A stretch of DNA of 14,597 nt from Geodermatophilaceae bacterium. GTDB taxonomy: Bacteria; Actinomycetota; Actinomycetes; Mycobacteriales; Geodermatophilaceae. The notes under the pieces were generated by a model. The model ran no database searches, was not told the origin of the DNA, and saw only the letters and a program-made list of their open reading frames with translations. Position numbers and translations under genes: made by a program. The stretch spans positions 1 to 14,597 of the forward strand of contig JACCUF010000235.1 in the NCBI GenBank assembly GCA_013811975.1, in the 5' to 3' direction. This document shows positions 1-7,849 of the stretch, one piece after another (positions within the stretch are counted from its first letter, which is position 1; the number at the start of each line of letters is the position of its first letter).

Positions 1-14
1 CCACAATCGCAGGC

Positions 15-386
15 ATGAGTGATCGGGACCTGCCTCCGAACTGGCCGGAGGCCGTCTGGCCGCCCGGTACGCCGGACTGGGAGGCAAGTGCTACCAAGTG
101 GCTGCTGGACCAGGTTCCACCTGAGTACCGGCGCTATGACGTGTTGCGCCGTTATCCGATGATGCTTGCCCGGTTTGCCTCCGATCACACCACCGCGGCA
201 CTGGAGGCCGCCCGTAACGGCTGGCGGTCGCTCCGCGTGGAACTGGGTGACGAGCTTCCCGCGGAGGCGCTGGAGGCGGCGATGGACGCCTACGAGCGAG
301 AGGGGTCCCGGCTGACCGCAGTAGCCCGTTCGGTGGAGGTGGTCTCGGCCGCACTGCGCGGGCGCCGCTGGGTTCCGCGCCTGTGA
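15..386 (+). CDS. Small conserved-looking hypothetical protein
   Basis: I do not recognise a named family for this 123-residue protein. It has no signal peptide and no membrane segment. The N-terminal third is rich in Trp and Pro, with a motif reading WPPGTPDWEASATKWLL (residues 16-32), then an Arg/Tyr-rich helix (YRRYDVLRRYP, about 38-48). The rest is charged and probably helical, so I infer a small soluble, mostly alpha-helical protein. Codon use matches the neighbours, which supports it being real. The start is uncertain: the frame stays open to the left edge, and only a short AGG lies just before the ATG, so translation could begin upstream of the window. It lies 123 bp before the dxs start on the same strand, but a strong hairpin at its stop suggests it is transcribed separately. 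Confidence 0.72.
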   Translation: MSDRDLPPNWPEAVWPPGTPDWEASATKWLLDQVPPEYRRYDVLRRYPMMLARFASDHTTAALEAARNGWRSLRVELGDELPAEALEAAMDAYEREGSRLTAVARSVEVVSAALRGRRWVPRL

Positions 387-404
387 AGGCGTCCCGCCTC
401 ACAG
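381..404 (+). terminator. Stem-loop overlapping the stop of the first gene (candidate terminator)
   Basis: Positions 381-391 pair with 395-404 to give ten base pairs with one bulged A (387) and a three-base loop (392-394). The stem includes the stop codon at 384-386. No T-run follows, so it is not a classical intrinsic terminator. Actinobacterial terminators often lack a U-tract, so a termination or mRNA-stabilising role is a reasonable inference. Confidence 0.5.
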
Positions 405-452
405 TCAAGTAGTCCGAGCGGTCAGCCGCCACGACTACACTCGGTACTCCGC

Positions 453-467
453 CGGGCCACCGGCCCG
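453..467 (+). other. GC-rich hairpin in the dxs leader
   Basis: CGGGCC (453-458) and GGCCCG (462-467) can pair around an ACC loop. The hairpin lies about 43 bases before the chosen dxs GTG start and just before the alternative ATG at 474. It could be a leader structure of dxs or simply part of the spacer; no riboswitch architecture is recognisable around it. Confidence 0.3.
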
Positions 468-492
468 CAGCGGATGATGAAGCGAGAAGTTC

Positions 493-498
493 AGGGGG
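493..498 (+). promoter_or_regulatory. Ribosome binding site choosing the GTG start of dxs
   Basis: AGGGGG lies 11 bases before the GTG at 510. No comparable purine run precedes the upstream in-frame ATGs at 474 and 477. The protein beginning at 510 (MPLLATI...) also matches the N-terminus usual for actinobacterial DXS proteins. Confidence 0.5.
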
Positions 499-509
499 CG
501 AGCCACGTC

Positions 510-2528
510 GTGCCGTTGTTGGCGACGATCACCAGCCCAGCTGATCTGCGGGCGTTGCCTGCCGAGCAGTTGCCGGCGTTGGCCACTGAGGTCCGAGACT
601 TCCTGGTCCGAAGTTGTGCTCGTACCGGGGGACACCTTGGCCCCAATCTCGGAGCGGTCGAGCTCACCATCGCTCTTCACCGGGTCTTCGACTCGCCGCG
701 TGAGCCGATCATCTTCGACACCGGTCACCAGTGCTACGTACACAAGATCCTGACCGGGCGGCAGGGCGGATTCGAGCACCTAAAAACCGCCGGCGGCCTA
801 TCCGGCTACCCCTCCCGGGCGGAGTCCGAGCACGACTGGGTGGAGAATTCGCATGCCTCAACGGCCCTGTCCTATGCCGACGGGATGGCCAAGGCCTTTG
901 CCGTACGGGGAGACAGCCGCCCGATCATCGCGGTCGTCGGGGATGGCGCGCTGACCGGCGGGATGTGCTGGGAGGCATTGAACAACATCGCCGCTGCCAA
1001 GGACCGGCCGGTGATCATCGTGGTGAACGACAACGGGCGCTCGTACTCACCCACGATCGGTGGGCTGGCCGACCGCCTGGCCTCGCTACGGCTGCGTCCG
1101 GGATATGAAGACATGCTGGAAGGGATCAAGAAATCCCTCGACCGAACGCCGATGGTGGGGCCGGCGCTCTACGACGCGTTACACGGCATGAAGAAGGGCA
1201 TCAAGGACGTTCTGGCCCCGCAGGGAATGTTCGAGGACCTGGGCCTGAAGTACGTCGGTGCCGTGGACGGCCATGACATCGAGGCCCTGGAGTCGGCGTT
1301 CCGGCGCGCCCGGGACTTCGGTGCACCGGTCATCGTGCACTGTGTGACGACCAAGGGATTCGGGTACGCCCCCGCGCAGGCCGACGAGGAGGACGCCTGG
1401 CACAGTACCGGCGCCTTCGACCCGGACAACGGCATGAGCACGCTGGAGGCCGCACCCACCTGGACCGAGGCGTTCTCCGCCGAACTGGTTCGGATCGGTG
1501 CCGCCCGAAGTGATGTCGTCGCGGTCACCGCGGCGATGCTCTACCCGACCGGGTTGGCGGCCTTTGCTCAGGCCTATCCGGACCGCACCTTCGACGTCGG
1601 GATTGCCGAGCAGCATGCCGTCGCCTCTGCCGCAGGGCTGGCGATGGGCGGACTGCATCCCGTGGTCGCCATCTATTCGACGTTTCTCAACCGCGCCTTT
1701 GACCAGATGCTGCTTGACGTTGCGCTGCACCGCCTTCCAGTCACCTTCGTGCTGGATCGGGCTGGCATCACCGGCGACGACGGTCCCTCGCACAACGGAA
1801 TGTGGGACCTCTCGATCCTGCACATCGTTCCGGGGATGCGGGTCGCCGTACCACGGGATGGGACGACCCTGCGGGCCGCCCTCCGCGCGTCCGTGGACAC
1901 CTGCGACGGGCCGTCGGCCGTGCGCTTCCCCAGGGGAGGTCTCGCGCCCGATCTCCCGGCGCTGCGTTGCGCCGGTGCGGCCGACGGCCCCGGCTGCTCG
2001 GTTGACGTGATCAGCGAACCGTCATCGACCGAGCGCACCGACGTGCTCTGTATCGCGCTCGGCCCACTGGCCACCGCCGCACTCGCGACCGGCCAACGCT
2101 GCGAGCGGGAGGGCATCGCAGTACGCGTCGTGGCGCCCACCTGGGTCGCGCCGCTCCCACCTGCGCTGATCGAGCTGGCCAAACAGTCCAGGCTGGTCGT
2201 CACCGCCGAGGACGGCGGTCTGAACGGAGGGTTCGGGGCGGGCTATGCCCGCGCGTTGCGAGAATCTGGCAGTGACGCCACGCTGCTCACCCTCGGCCTT
2301 GAACAGGAGTTTGTAGCGGTGGGAAAGCGAGTGGAGTTGTTGAAGGCTGCGGGTCTGGATGCAGCGGGCCTCTACCGCTCGATCACCGGCGCGGTCGCCC
2401 GGCTCGACCGCGACCGCGACGACACCGGATCCGACCCGGCGATGGGCACCCTGGTCGAAATGCCCACGGCGAAGTTGAAAACCGGACCTCGATCGGTGGA
2501 TCCGGCGACCCACTCCGGTCCGTCATAG
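510..2528 (+). CDS. dxs: 1-deoxy-D-xylulose-5-phosphate synthase
   Basis: DXS condenses pyruvate and glyceraldehyde 3-phosphate to DXP, releasing CO2; this thiamine-diphosphate-dependent step in the cytosol opens the MEP pathway to isoprenoids. From the GTG at 510 the protein has 672 residues, a little longer than most. The N-terminal domain has RTGGHLGPNLG with the conserved His42, FDTGHQ (69-74), SGYPSR (98-103) and the ThDP/Mg motif running from GDG (144-146) to NDN (173-175). VDGHD follows. The transketolase pyrimidine domain carries GIAEQHAV, with the expected catalytic Glu near residue 367, then GPSHNG and RFPRGG. A transketolase C-terminal domain follows. About 40 residues after LYRSITGAVARL form a polar, probably disordered tail. 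An upstream ATG (474) would add 12 residues but lacks a good ribosome site. A response regulator starts only 4 bp downstream. Confidence 0.96.
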   Translation: MPLLATITSPADLRALPAEQLPALATEVRDFLVRSCARTGGHLGPNLGAVELTIALHRVFDSPREPIIFDTGHQCYVHKILTGRQGGFEHLKTAGGLSGYPSRAESEHDWVENSHASTALSYADGMAKAFAVRGDSRPIIAVVGDGALTGGMCWEALNNIAAAKDRPVIIVVNDNGRSYSPTIGGLADRLASLRLRPGYEDMLEGIKKSLDRTPMVGPALYDALHGMKKGIKDVLAPQGMFEDLGLKYVGAVDGHDIEALESAFRRARDFGAPVIVHCVTTKGFGYAPAQADEEDAWHSTGAFDPDNGMSTLEAAPTWTEAFSAELVRIGAARSDVVAVTAAMLYPTGLAAFAQAYPDRTFDVGIAEQHAVASAAGLAMGGLHPVVAIYSTFLNRAFDQMLLDVALHRLPVTFVLDRAGITGDDGPSHNGMWDLSILHIVPGMRVAVPRDGTTLRAALRASVDTCDGPSAVRFPRGGLAPDLPALRCAGAADGPGCSVDVISEPSSTERTDVLCIALGPLATAALATGQRCEREGIAVRVVAPTWVAPLPPALIELAKQSRLVVTAEDGGLNGGFGAGYARALRESGSDATLLTLGLEQEFVAVGKRVELLKAAGLDAAGLYRSITGAVARLDRDRDDTGSDPAMGTLVEMPTAKLKTGPRSVDPATHSGPS

Positions 2529-2532
2529 CGGC

Positions 2533-3201
2533 ATGCGCATCCTGCTCGTGGAAGACGAGCGCCAGTTGGCCGACACCCTCGCCCGCGGACTGCGCCGCGA
2601 GGGCATGGCAGTCGACGTCGCCTACGACGGTATCGAGGGCCACGAGAAGTGGACCTACACCGACTATGACGTCGTCGTTCTCGACCGTGATCTGCCGGGG
2701 ATGTCCGGCGATGAGGTTATGCGCCAGCTGGCTGGGTCCGGCACGCTCACCCGGGTATTGATGCTCACCGCAAGTGGCAGTGTCCGCGATCGGGTCAATG
2801 GACTGTCCCTTGGTGCCGACGACTACCTGTCCAAGCCGTTCGCCTTCGCTGAACTCGTTGCCCGGATCCGCGCGCTGGGACGCCGGGCCACGCCTGCGGC
2901 ACCGCCGGTACTCGCGGCTGGTGACCTGGTCCTAGACCCGGGCAAGCGGGTCGTACGGCGCGCCGAAGCGCCGATCGACTTGACTCGCAAGGAGTTCGGG
3001 GTGCTGGAGATGCTGCTGCGCGCCAATGGCGGTGTGGTCTCCAGTGAGGAACTGCTGGAGAAAGTATGGGACGAGCACGCTGATCCGTTCACCACGACGG
3101 TCCGAGTCACGATCATGACCATGCGCCGCAAGCTGGGGGAGCCGGCAATCGTCGACACCGTGGTCGGATCGGGGTATCGCATCGCCGTCGACTCGGCTTA
3201 G
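2533..3201 (+). CDS. OmpR/PhoB-family response regulator
   Basis: This is a 222-residue DNA-binding response regulator. The receiver domain (about 1-115) has all canonical residues: acidic E7/D8, phospho-acceptor D51 in VLDRDLPGMSG, switch T79 and K101 in LSKPF. The C-terminal winged helix (about 125-220) has the family hallmarks LTRKEFGVLEMLL, an EELLEKVWD helix, a TTVRVTIMTMRRKLG recognition helix and a terminal VGSGYRI wing. It should be phosphorylated by the kinase encoded 25 bp downstream and bind DNA as a dimer. Only 4 bp separate it from the dxs stop, and I see no clear ribosome site of its own, so translation is probably coupled to dxs. General makeup resembles actinobacterial CutR/TrcR-like regulators, but I cannot assign an orthologue or a signal. 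Confidence 0.94.
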   Translation: MRILLVEDERQLADTLARGLRREGMAVDVAYDGIEGHEKWTYTDYDVVVLDRDLPGMSGDEVMRQLAGSGTLTRVLMLTASGSVRDRVNGLSLGADDYLSKPFAFAELVARIRALGRRATPAAPPVLAAGDLVLDPGKRVVRRAEAPIDLTRKEFGVLEMLLRANGGVVSSEELLEKVWDEHADPFTTTVRVTIMTMRRKLGEPAIVDTVVGSGYRIAVDSA

Positions 3202-3226
3202 GCAGGCACAGGGCAGGCTGTCGGGC

Positions 3227-4381
3227 ATGCGGGTCTCGCTGAGGTGGCGTCTGGCGCTGGCCTACGGCGCGTTGCTGTCGGTGGCCGCGGCCATCTTGCT
3301 TGCTGTGGCTGTCATCGTGGCCGATCAGACGGTCGCCGCCACGCCGGGTCTGCCGCCCGACACGCAGGTCGAGGTCGTCACCGCCGACGGCGCCACGGTG
3401 ACCGTCTCGGCCGCCGCTGTTCAAGAGGCGCTGCGTGACCAGGCCCGGGATGCGATCCTGCGCACCGGCGGCCTGGCCTTCGGGTTCGTCGTCCTAGCCG
3501 GTTCCGCGGCCAGCTATCTCGTGGCCGGCCGGGTGCTGAGCCCGGTCAGCGAGCTGACCGTGATCGCCCGGCGGCTGTCCACGGCCACCCTTGCCCAGCG
3601 GATCTCATACAGCGGTCCGCGGGATGAACTCGCTGACCTCGCCGGTGCCTTCGACGAGATGGTCAGACGGCTGGATGCTGCATTCGCCGGCCAGCAACGC
3701 TTCGCCGCCAACGCCAGTCATGAGCTGCGTACGCCGTTGACGCTGATCCGCACCGAGGTGGACGTGGCCTTGAGCGATCCGAACGCCAGCGTCGACGAGT
3801 TGCGCACCTCCGCCGAGATCGTCCGCGAGGCCACCATCCGCGCCGACGCACTGGTCGAGTCCCTGCTGCTCCTGGCCCGAAGTGAGGCCGAGGCCCAGCA
3901 GGGAATGTTGAGCAGACGTGAATCGGTCGATCTCGCAGATCTCGTCCCGGGGGCATTGGCAGCAGTCGGTTCGGAGACGACCGAGCGCGATCTCAGCGTC
4001 GAGTCTTCGCTGGCTCCGGCCGGTACCGTAGGTGACCCCGAACTGCTTTCCCGGCTGGTCGGCAATCTGGTCGAGAATGGCGTACGGCACAACACCGATG
4101 GCGGGGCCCTGAGCGTCGGCACCGGGCGAAGCGGCGGGCGGGTTTGGCTGGTCGTTTCGAACTCGGGACCGGTCTTCGAGCAGGCCGAACTCGCCGACCT
4201 GCTCACCCCATTCCGCCGCGGTGGTGCAGGTCGATCGGGGGTACGGGGAGTTGGTCTGGGCCTATCCATCGTGCGAGCGGTGGTCGCGGCCCATCACGGC
4301 ACGGTCGACCTGATCGCGTTGCCCGAGGGGGGCATGGAGGTTCGGATCACTCTCCCGGCGGGGGGAGCGGCGCGCCTCTAG
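3227..4381 (+). CDS. Membrane sensor histidine kinase (HAMP-HisKA-HATPase_c)
   Basis: This 384-residue transmembrane histidine kinase is the likely partner of the preceding regulator. In order: transmembrane helix 1 (about 9-31), a short extracytoplasmic loop of about 48 residues (32-79), helix 2 (about 80-100), a HAMP linker (about 101-153), a dimerisation/phosphoacceptor domain with NASHELRTPLT (phosphorylated His165), and an ATPase domain with N-box NLVENGVRHN (N280, N284) and GLGLSIVRAVVAAHHG as the G2 region. I cannot clearly see a classical DxGxG G1 motif; the equivalent stretch reads VVSNSGPVF, a divergence common in actinobacterial kinases. The small sensor loop has no recognisable ligand domain, so sensing may use the membrane or a partner protein. 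The regulator stop lies 25 bp upstream. The gene faces fadB tail to tail. Confidence 0.93.
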   Translation: MRVSLRWRLALAYGALLSVAAAILLAVAVIVADQTVAATPGLPPDTQVEVVTADGATVTVSAAAVQEALRDQARDAILRTGGLAFGFVVLAGSAASYLVAGRVLSPVSELTVIARRLSTATLAQRISYSGPRDELADLAGAFDEMVRRLDAAFAGQQRFAANASHELRTPLTLIRTEVDVALSDPNASVDELRTSAEIVREATIRADALVESLLLLARSEAEAQQGMLSRRESVDLADLVPGALAAVGSETTERDLSVESSLAPAGTVGDPELLSRLVGNLVENGVRHNTDGGALSVGTGRSGGRVWLVVSNSGPVFEQAELADLLTPFRRGGAGRSGVRGVGLGLSIVRAVVAAHHGTVDLIALPEGGMEVRITLPAGGAARL

Positions 4382-4474
4382 ATCCGTGGAGGGGTCACGG
4401 GTTTGGAGCGACCCGGGATCCAGCCTGAGGCCATCTGTCGACCGGTCCGCGCGGGCCGCGAGGCGATGTCGCCC
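4381..4474. terminator. Convergent spacer between kinase and fadB with weak stem-loops
   Basis: Two operons end here, so termination in both directions is expected. Visible pairings are GATCC (4381-4385) with GGATC (4416-4420), enclosing GGGTC (4392-4396) with GACCC (4410-4414), and GGCGA (4462-4466) with TCGCC (4469-4473), which lies directly after the fadB stop. None has a T-run and all are short, so this is a weak call. Confidence 0.3.
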
Positions 4475-6601
4475 CTACGGAGTCATCGAGGCCGAGGTCG
4501 GGACGCTGGCGACGCCGATCGGGTGGAACCGCGCGCCGGTGACCTTCTCGCTGATTCCCTCCCGATCCAGGTACGGCGTCACCCCTCCGATGTGGAACGG
4601 CCAACCGGCGCCCAGCAGCAGGCAGAGGTCGATGTCCTGCGCTTGCGCCACGACCCCCTCGTCGAGCATCAGCGCGATCTCCTCGGCCAGGGCTTGCAGC
4701 GCCGCGCCGCGTACCTCATCTGCTGTCATCGGCGCGTCGGCGGCGGCGAACATGGCGGCCACCTCCGGATCCACGTGCTGGCCGGACTCGTCCCAGATAT
4801 AAACCCCAGCCTTGCCGGCCGCAACCAGCCTGCGCATGTTCTCGCTTACGCCGAATCGATGCGGAAAGAGCCCATGCAACGTCTCGCTGGTATGTAACGC
4901 GACTGCGGGCCCGACCAACTGCAACAGGACGAACGGGGTCATCGGTAATCCGAGTGGTTCCAGCGCCCGGTCGGCGACCTCGATCGGCGTGCCCCGGTCG
5001 ACGGCGGTGATGACTTCGCCGAGGAAGCGGGTCAGCAACCGGTTGACCACGAAGGCCGGGGCATCCCGAATCAGGACGCAGCTCTTCTTCAGCGCCTTGC
5101 CGACCGCGAAAGCGGTTGCCAGAGTTACGTCGTCGGTTGCCGCGCCACGGACGATCTCCAGTAGGGGCAGAACCGCCACAGGATTGAAGAAGTGGAACCC
5201 GACGACTCGCTCCGGATGGGCGAGTTCGGCGGCCATCTCGGTGATGGACAGCGACGAGGTGTTGGTTGCCAGGATCGCTTCCGGGTCGACCACGGCCTCG
5301 ACCTCGGCGAAGACCCGCTGCTTGACCGCCATGTCCTCGAAGACCGCTTCGAGGACGAAGTCAGCGTCGGCGAAGGCGTCCAAGGTCAATGAGCCGGAGA
5401 CCAGGGACTTGAGCCGATTGGCCTTATCCGTGCTCACCCGCCGCTTGCCGAGCAACTTGTCGATCTCTGCGTGCACGTACCCGACACCGCGATCCAGGCG
5501 GTCGGAGTCCAGGTCGGTCAGGACAACGGGCACCTCCAGGCGACGCGCGAACAACAGCGCGAGTTGTCCAGCCATCAGACCCGCGCCAACGATCCCGACC
5601 TTGGTCACGGGTCGGGCCAGCTTGCTGTCCGGTACGCCGACCGGTCGCTTGGCCCGCTTCTGCACCAGGTCGAATGAGTAGAGCCCTGCCCGCAGTTCCT
5701 CACTCATCAATAGATCCGCGAGGGCCTGGTCCTCGGCAGCCGTGCCGGCGAGGAACTGGTCGGGTTCGGTTCCGCTGCGGGCGAGTTCGAGCAGTTCCAA
5801 GGCCCGGTACGGTGCAGGCGCGGCGACGTGCAGCTTGGCATCGACCAGCGCTCGCCCGCGATCCAATGCGAATGTCCAGGCATCGCCCCGGTCGATCTCA
5901 GGGCGGATGACCGTCGTGGCGCCGCTGAGAACGCTTGCCGCCCACTCGAGCGAGCGCTCCAGGAAGTCGGCTGGCTCGAAGCTGACATCGGCGAGACTGA
6001 GCTTGGCTGCTTGGCCGGCGTTGAGCATGCGGTTCTGGTTCAGAGCGTTGTCCAGAATCACGGTGACAGCTCCGTCAGCCCCGATCAGGTTGGGCAGCAA
6101 CTGAGTTCCGCCCCACCCGGGCACGAGGCCGAGGAAGCACTCCGGCAGGGCGATGGCCGCCGTGCCGGTGGACAGCGTCCGATAGTGACAATGCAGAGCC
6201 AACTCGACCCCGCCGCCCATCGCGGCGCCATTGACGAAGGCGAACGTCGGGATCGGGGAGTCCTTGAACCGCCGGAACACGTGGTGGCCCAGGCGCGAAA
6301 TCTGCAGCGCCTTGTCACGCGTGTCGACCAAGCCGATGCCGGACAGATCGGCGCCGACGGCGAAGATGAACGGCTTGCCGGTCACCGCGATCGCGGACAC
6401 TGTGGGGGAGCGAGCCTCGATCGCGTCGAGGGCCGCGGCGAGGTTGGCCAGGCCGGCCGGACCAAACGTCGTGGGCCGGGTGTGGTCGAGGCCGTTGTCG
6501 ATCGTGATCAGGGCGATCTGGCCGGACAGTCCGGGGACGGCGAGGTAACGCACGTACGCGGAGGTGACGACCTCATCGGGAAAGGCCACCGCGCTGGTCA
6601 C
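4475..6601 (-). CDS. fadB: Fatty-oxidation multifunctional protein: enoyl-CoA hydratase / 3-hydroxyacyl-CoA dehydrogenase
   Basis: FadB catalyses two beta-oxidation steps: hydration of trans-2-enoyl-CoA, then NAD-dependent oxidation of 3-hydroxyacyl-CoA. The product passes to the thiolase encoded just upstream. The 708-residue protein has an N-terminal crotonase domain (about 15-200) with GGGVELAL and ALPECFLGLVPGWGG, placing the two catalytic glutamates at E133 and E154. A linker leads to a Rossmann NAD-binding domain from about 333 (VGIVGAGLMAGQ), and FHFFNPV supplies the dehydrogenase His470 with partner Glu482. C-terminal helical 3HCDH domains finish the protein. GAGLMAGQ replaces the commoner GAGxMGxGI, as I recall for actinobacterial FadB. 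I chose the GTG at 6601, whose GTGA overlaps the fadA stop. An open frame runs to 6793, but its 64 extra residues are Arg-rich antisense-like sequence inside fadA. This arrangement resembles M. tuberculosis Rv0859-Rv0860. Confidence 0.95.
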   Translation of the reverse strand: MTSAVAFPDEVVTSAYVRYLAVPGLSGQIALITIDNGLDHTRPTTFGPAGLANLAAALDAIEARSPTVSAIAVTGKPFIFAVGADLSGIGLVDTRDKALQISRLGHHVFRRFKDSPIPTFAFVNGAAMGGGVELALHCHYRTLSTGTAAIALPECFLGLVPGWGGTQLLPNLIGADGAVTVILDNALNQNRMLNAGQAAKLSLADVSFEPADFLERSLEWAASVLSGATTVIRPEIDRGDAWTFALDRGRALVDAKLHVAAPAPYRALELLELARSGTEPDQFLAGTAAEDQALADLLMSEELRAGLYSFDLVQKRAKRPVGVPDSKLARPVTKVGIVGAGLMAGQLALLFARRLEVPVVLTDLDSDRLDRGVGYVHAEIDKLLGKRRVSTDKANRLKSLVSGSLTLDAFADADFVLEAVFEDMAVKQRVFAEVEAVVDPEAILATNTSSLSITEMAAELAHPERVVGFHFFNPVAVLPLLEIVRGAATDDVTLATAFAVGKALKKSCVLIRDAPAFVVNRLLTRFLGEVITAVDRGTPIEVADRALEPLGLPMTPFVLLQLVGPAVALHTSETLHGLFPHRFGVSENMRRLVAAGKAGVYIWDESGQHVDPEVAAMFAAADAPMTADEVRGAALQALAEEIALMLDEGVVAQAQDIDLCLLLGAGWPFHIGGVTPYLDREGISEKVTGARFHPIGVASVPTSASMTP

Positions 6602-7812
6602 GAGCGGTCTCCCTGGTTGGCGTCGAAGGAGGGGTTTTCCCAGATCACGCTGCCGCCCATCCCGATTCCGATGCACATAGCGGTCAGCCCGTACCGTACG
6701 TCCGGTCTTTCGGCGAGCTGCCGGGCCAGTTGGGTCATCAGCCGGACGCCGGAGGAGGCCAGCGGATGGCCGACGGCGATCGCACCGCCCCATGGGTTCA
6801 CCCGCTCGTCGTCATCGGCGATTCCGAAGTGGTCGAGAAAGGCCAGCACCTGTACGGCGAAGGCCTCGTTCAGTTCGAACGCTCCGATGTCCTCGATGGA
6901 CAGTCCGGTCTGGCGCAGCACCTTCTCAGTGGCCGGTACGGGGCCGATCCCCATGACCTCGGGTTCCACGCCGACGAAGCTGTACCCCACCAGCCGCATC
7001 GCAGCAGGGATGCCGAGCTCCTGGGCCACCTGCTCGGCCGCGATCAGGCACGCCGTCGCGCCGTCGTTCAGCCCGGCGGCGTTTCCTGCGGTGATCCGCC
7101 CATGCGGGCGGAACGGGGTGCGGAGCGTGGACAAGGCCTCGACCGTGGTTTCCGGCCGCGGCGGTTCGTCCACGGTAGCCAGGCCGTACCCGGCCTGAGT
7201 GGAACGGGTGGCCATCGTGACCAGGTCTTGGCCGATCTGGCCGTTGGCCGCTGCTTTCGCGTACTTCGCCTGGCTGGCCACGGCGAACGCGTCCGCGCGT
7301 TCCTTGGTCAGGTGTGGATACCGGTCGTGCAGGTTCTCCGCCGTCTGGCCCATGACCAGAGCCGAGGGGTCGACGAGCTTCTCGGACAGGAACCGCGGGT
7401 TCGGGTCGACGCCCTCGCCCATCGGGTGGTGACCCATGTGCTCGACACCGCCAGCCACAGCGACGTCGTAGGCACCGAAAGCGATACCACTGGCGGTCGT
7501 GGTCACGGCGGTCATTGCGCCGGCGCACATCCGGTCGATCGCGTAGCCGGGGACGGTGCGGGGGAGTCCGGCCAGCAGCGCCGCGGTGCGCCCGATGGTC
7601 AGACCTTGATCACCGATCTGTGACGTAGCCGCGATCGCGACCTCATCGATCCGCGCCGGCGGCAGGTTGGGGTTACGCCGGATCAGCTCGCGGATGCAGC
7701 GCACGACGAGGTCGTCTGCGCGGGTCTCGGCATAGATGCCAGTCGACCCGGCCCTGCCGAAAGGGGTACGGACGCCGTCCACGAAGACGACCTCCCGAAG
7801 GGTGCGGGGCAT
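6598..7812 (-). CDS. fadA: Acetyl-CoA acyltransferase (3-ketoacyl-CoA thiolase)
   Basis: This thiolase cleaves 3-ketoacyl-CoA with free CoA to acetyl-CoA and a shortened acyl-CoA, the last step of beta-oxidation. The protein has 404 residues, normal for the family. It starts with the typical VVFVDGVRTPFGRAGS. The nucleophilic cysteine is C96 in DRMCAGAMTA, followed by GGVEHMGHHPM. Later signatures are GNAAGLNDGA, FELNEAFAVQ, GGAIAVGHPLASSG (H349) and CIGIGMGG (C380, the acid/base cysteine). Its stop overlaps the fadB start by GTGA, so the two are translationally coupled and probably form the alpha2beta2 complex known for this family. No Shine-Dalgarno sequence precedes the ATG. Instead a -10-like TACCCT lies 7 bases upstream, suggesting a leaderless mRNA. 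A palindrome across the promoter suggests repressor control. Confidence 0.95.
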   Translation of the reverse strand: MPRTLREVVFVDGVRTPFGRAGSTGIYAETRADDLVVRCIRELIRRNPNLPPARIDEVAIAATSQIGDQGLTIGRTAALLAGLPRTVPGYAIDRMCAGAMTAVTTTASGIAFGAYDVAVAGGVEHMGHHPMGEGVDPNPRFLSEKLVDPSALVMGQTAENLHDRYPHLTKERADAFAVASQAKYAKAAANGQIGQDLVTMATRSTQAGYGLATVDEPPRPETTVEALSTLRTPFRPHGRITAGNAAGLNDGATACLIAAEQVAQELGIPAAMRLVGYSFVGVEPEVMGIGPVPATEKVLRQTGLSIEDIGAFELNEAFAVQVLAFLDHFGIADDDERVNPWGGAIAVGHPLASSGVRLMTQLARQLAERPDVRYGLTAMCIGIGMGGSVIWENPSFDANQGDRS

Positions 7813-7819
7813 GGCTGCG

Positions 7820-7849
7820 AGGGTAGCTGGAATTACTGGCCGGTAACAA
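7820..7849 (-). promoter_or_regulatory. Candidate leaderless promoter of fadAB
   Basis: On the minus strand TTGTTA (7849-7844) and TACCCT (7825-7820) form a -35/-10 pair with an 18-base spacer. The -10 box ends 7 bases before the A of the fadA ATG at 7812, so transcription would begin at or next to the start codon. The absence of any Shine-Dalgarno sequence fits. Leaderless mRNAs are common in Actinobacteria. The -10 has a suitable TANNNT form; the -35 matches consensus only partly. Confidence 0.5.
7833..7846. promoter_or_regulatory. Near-palindromic operator candidate at the fadAB promoter
   Basis: The sequence TTACTGGCCGGTAA is an inverted repeat in which five of seven half-site pairs beyond the centre are exact and only positions 5 and 10 mismatch symmetrically (six of seven pairs match). 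It overlaps the candidate -35 box and fills part of the -35/-10 spacer. Size, symmetry and position suit a TetR-family repressor, the class that often controls actinobacterial fatty-acid catabolism, but no regulator gene is in the window and I cannot name the protein. Confidence 0.5.

Noticed and set aside
413..441. Possible dxs promoter with -10-like TACACT at 436-441
   Set aside because: No acceptable -35 hexamer lies 16-18 bases upstream, and a single TANNNT box is not enough to call.
4395..4897. Overlapping short plus-strand frames beyond the kinase stop
   Set aside because: They run into the fadB C-terminus on the other strand and have Arg/Ser-rich shadow composition with no ribosome site.
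6602..6793. N-terminal extension of fadB to an ATG at 6793
   Set aside because: The extra 64 residues are Arg-rich, lie inside fadA and have no family counterpart. The GTG at 6601 gives a 4-base overlap with the fadA stop and a normal FadB N-terminus.
5828..7198. A 456-codon plus-strand open frame opposite fadB and fadA
   Set aside because: It is antisense to two well-supported genes. Its translation is rich in Gly, Arg, Asp and Gln with no recognisable domain, as expected for a shadow frame in high-GC DNA.
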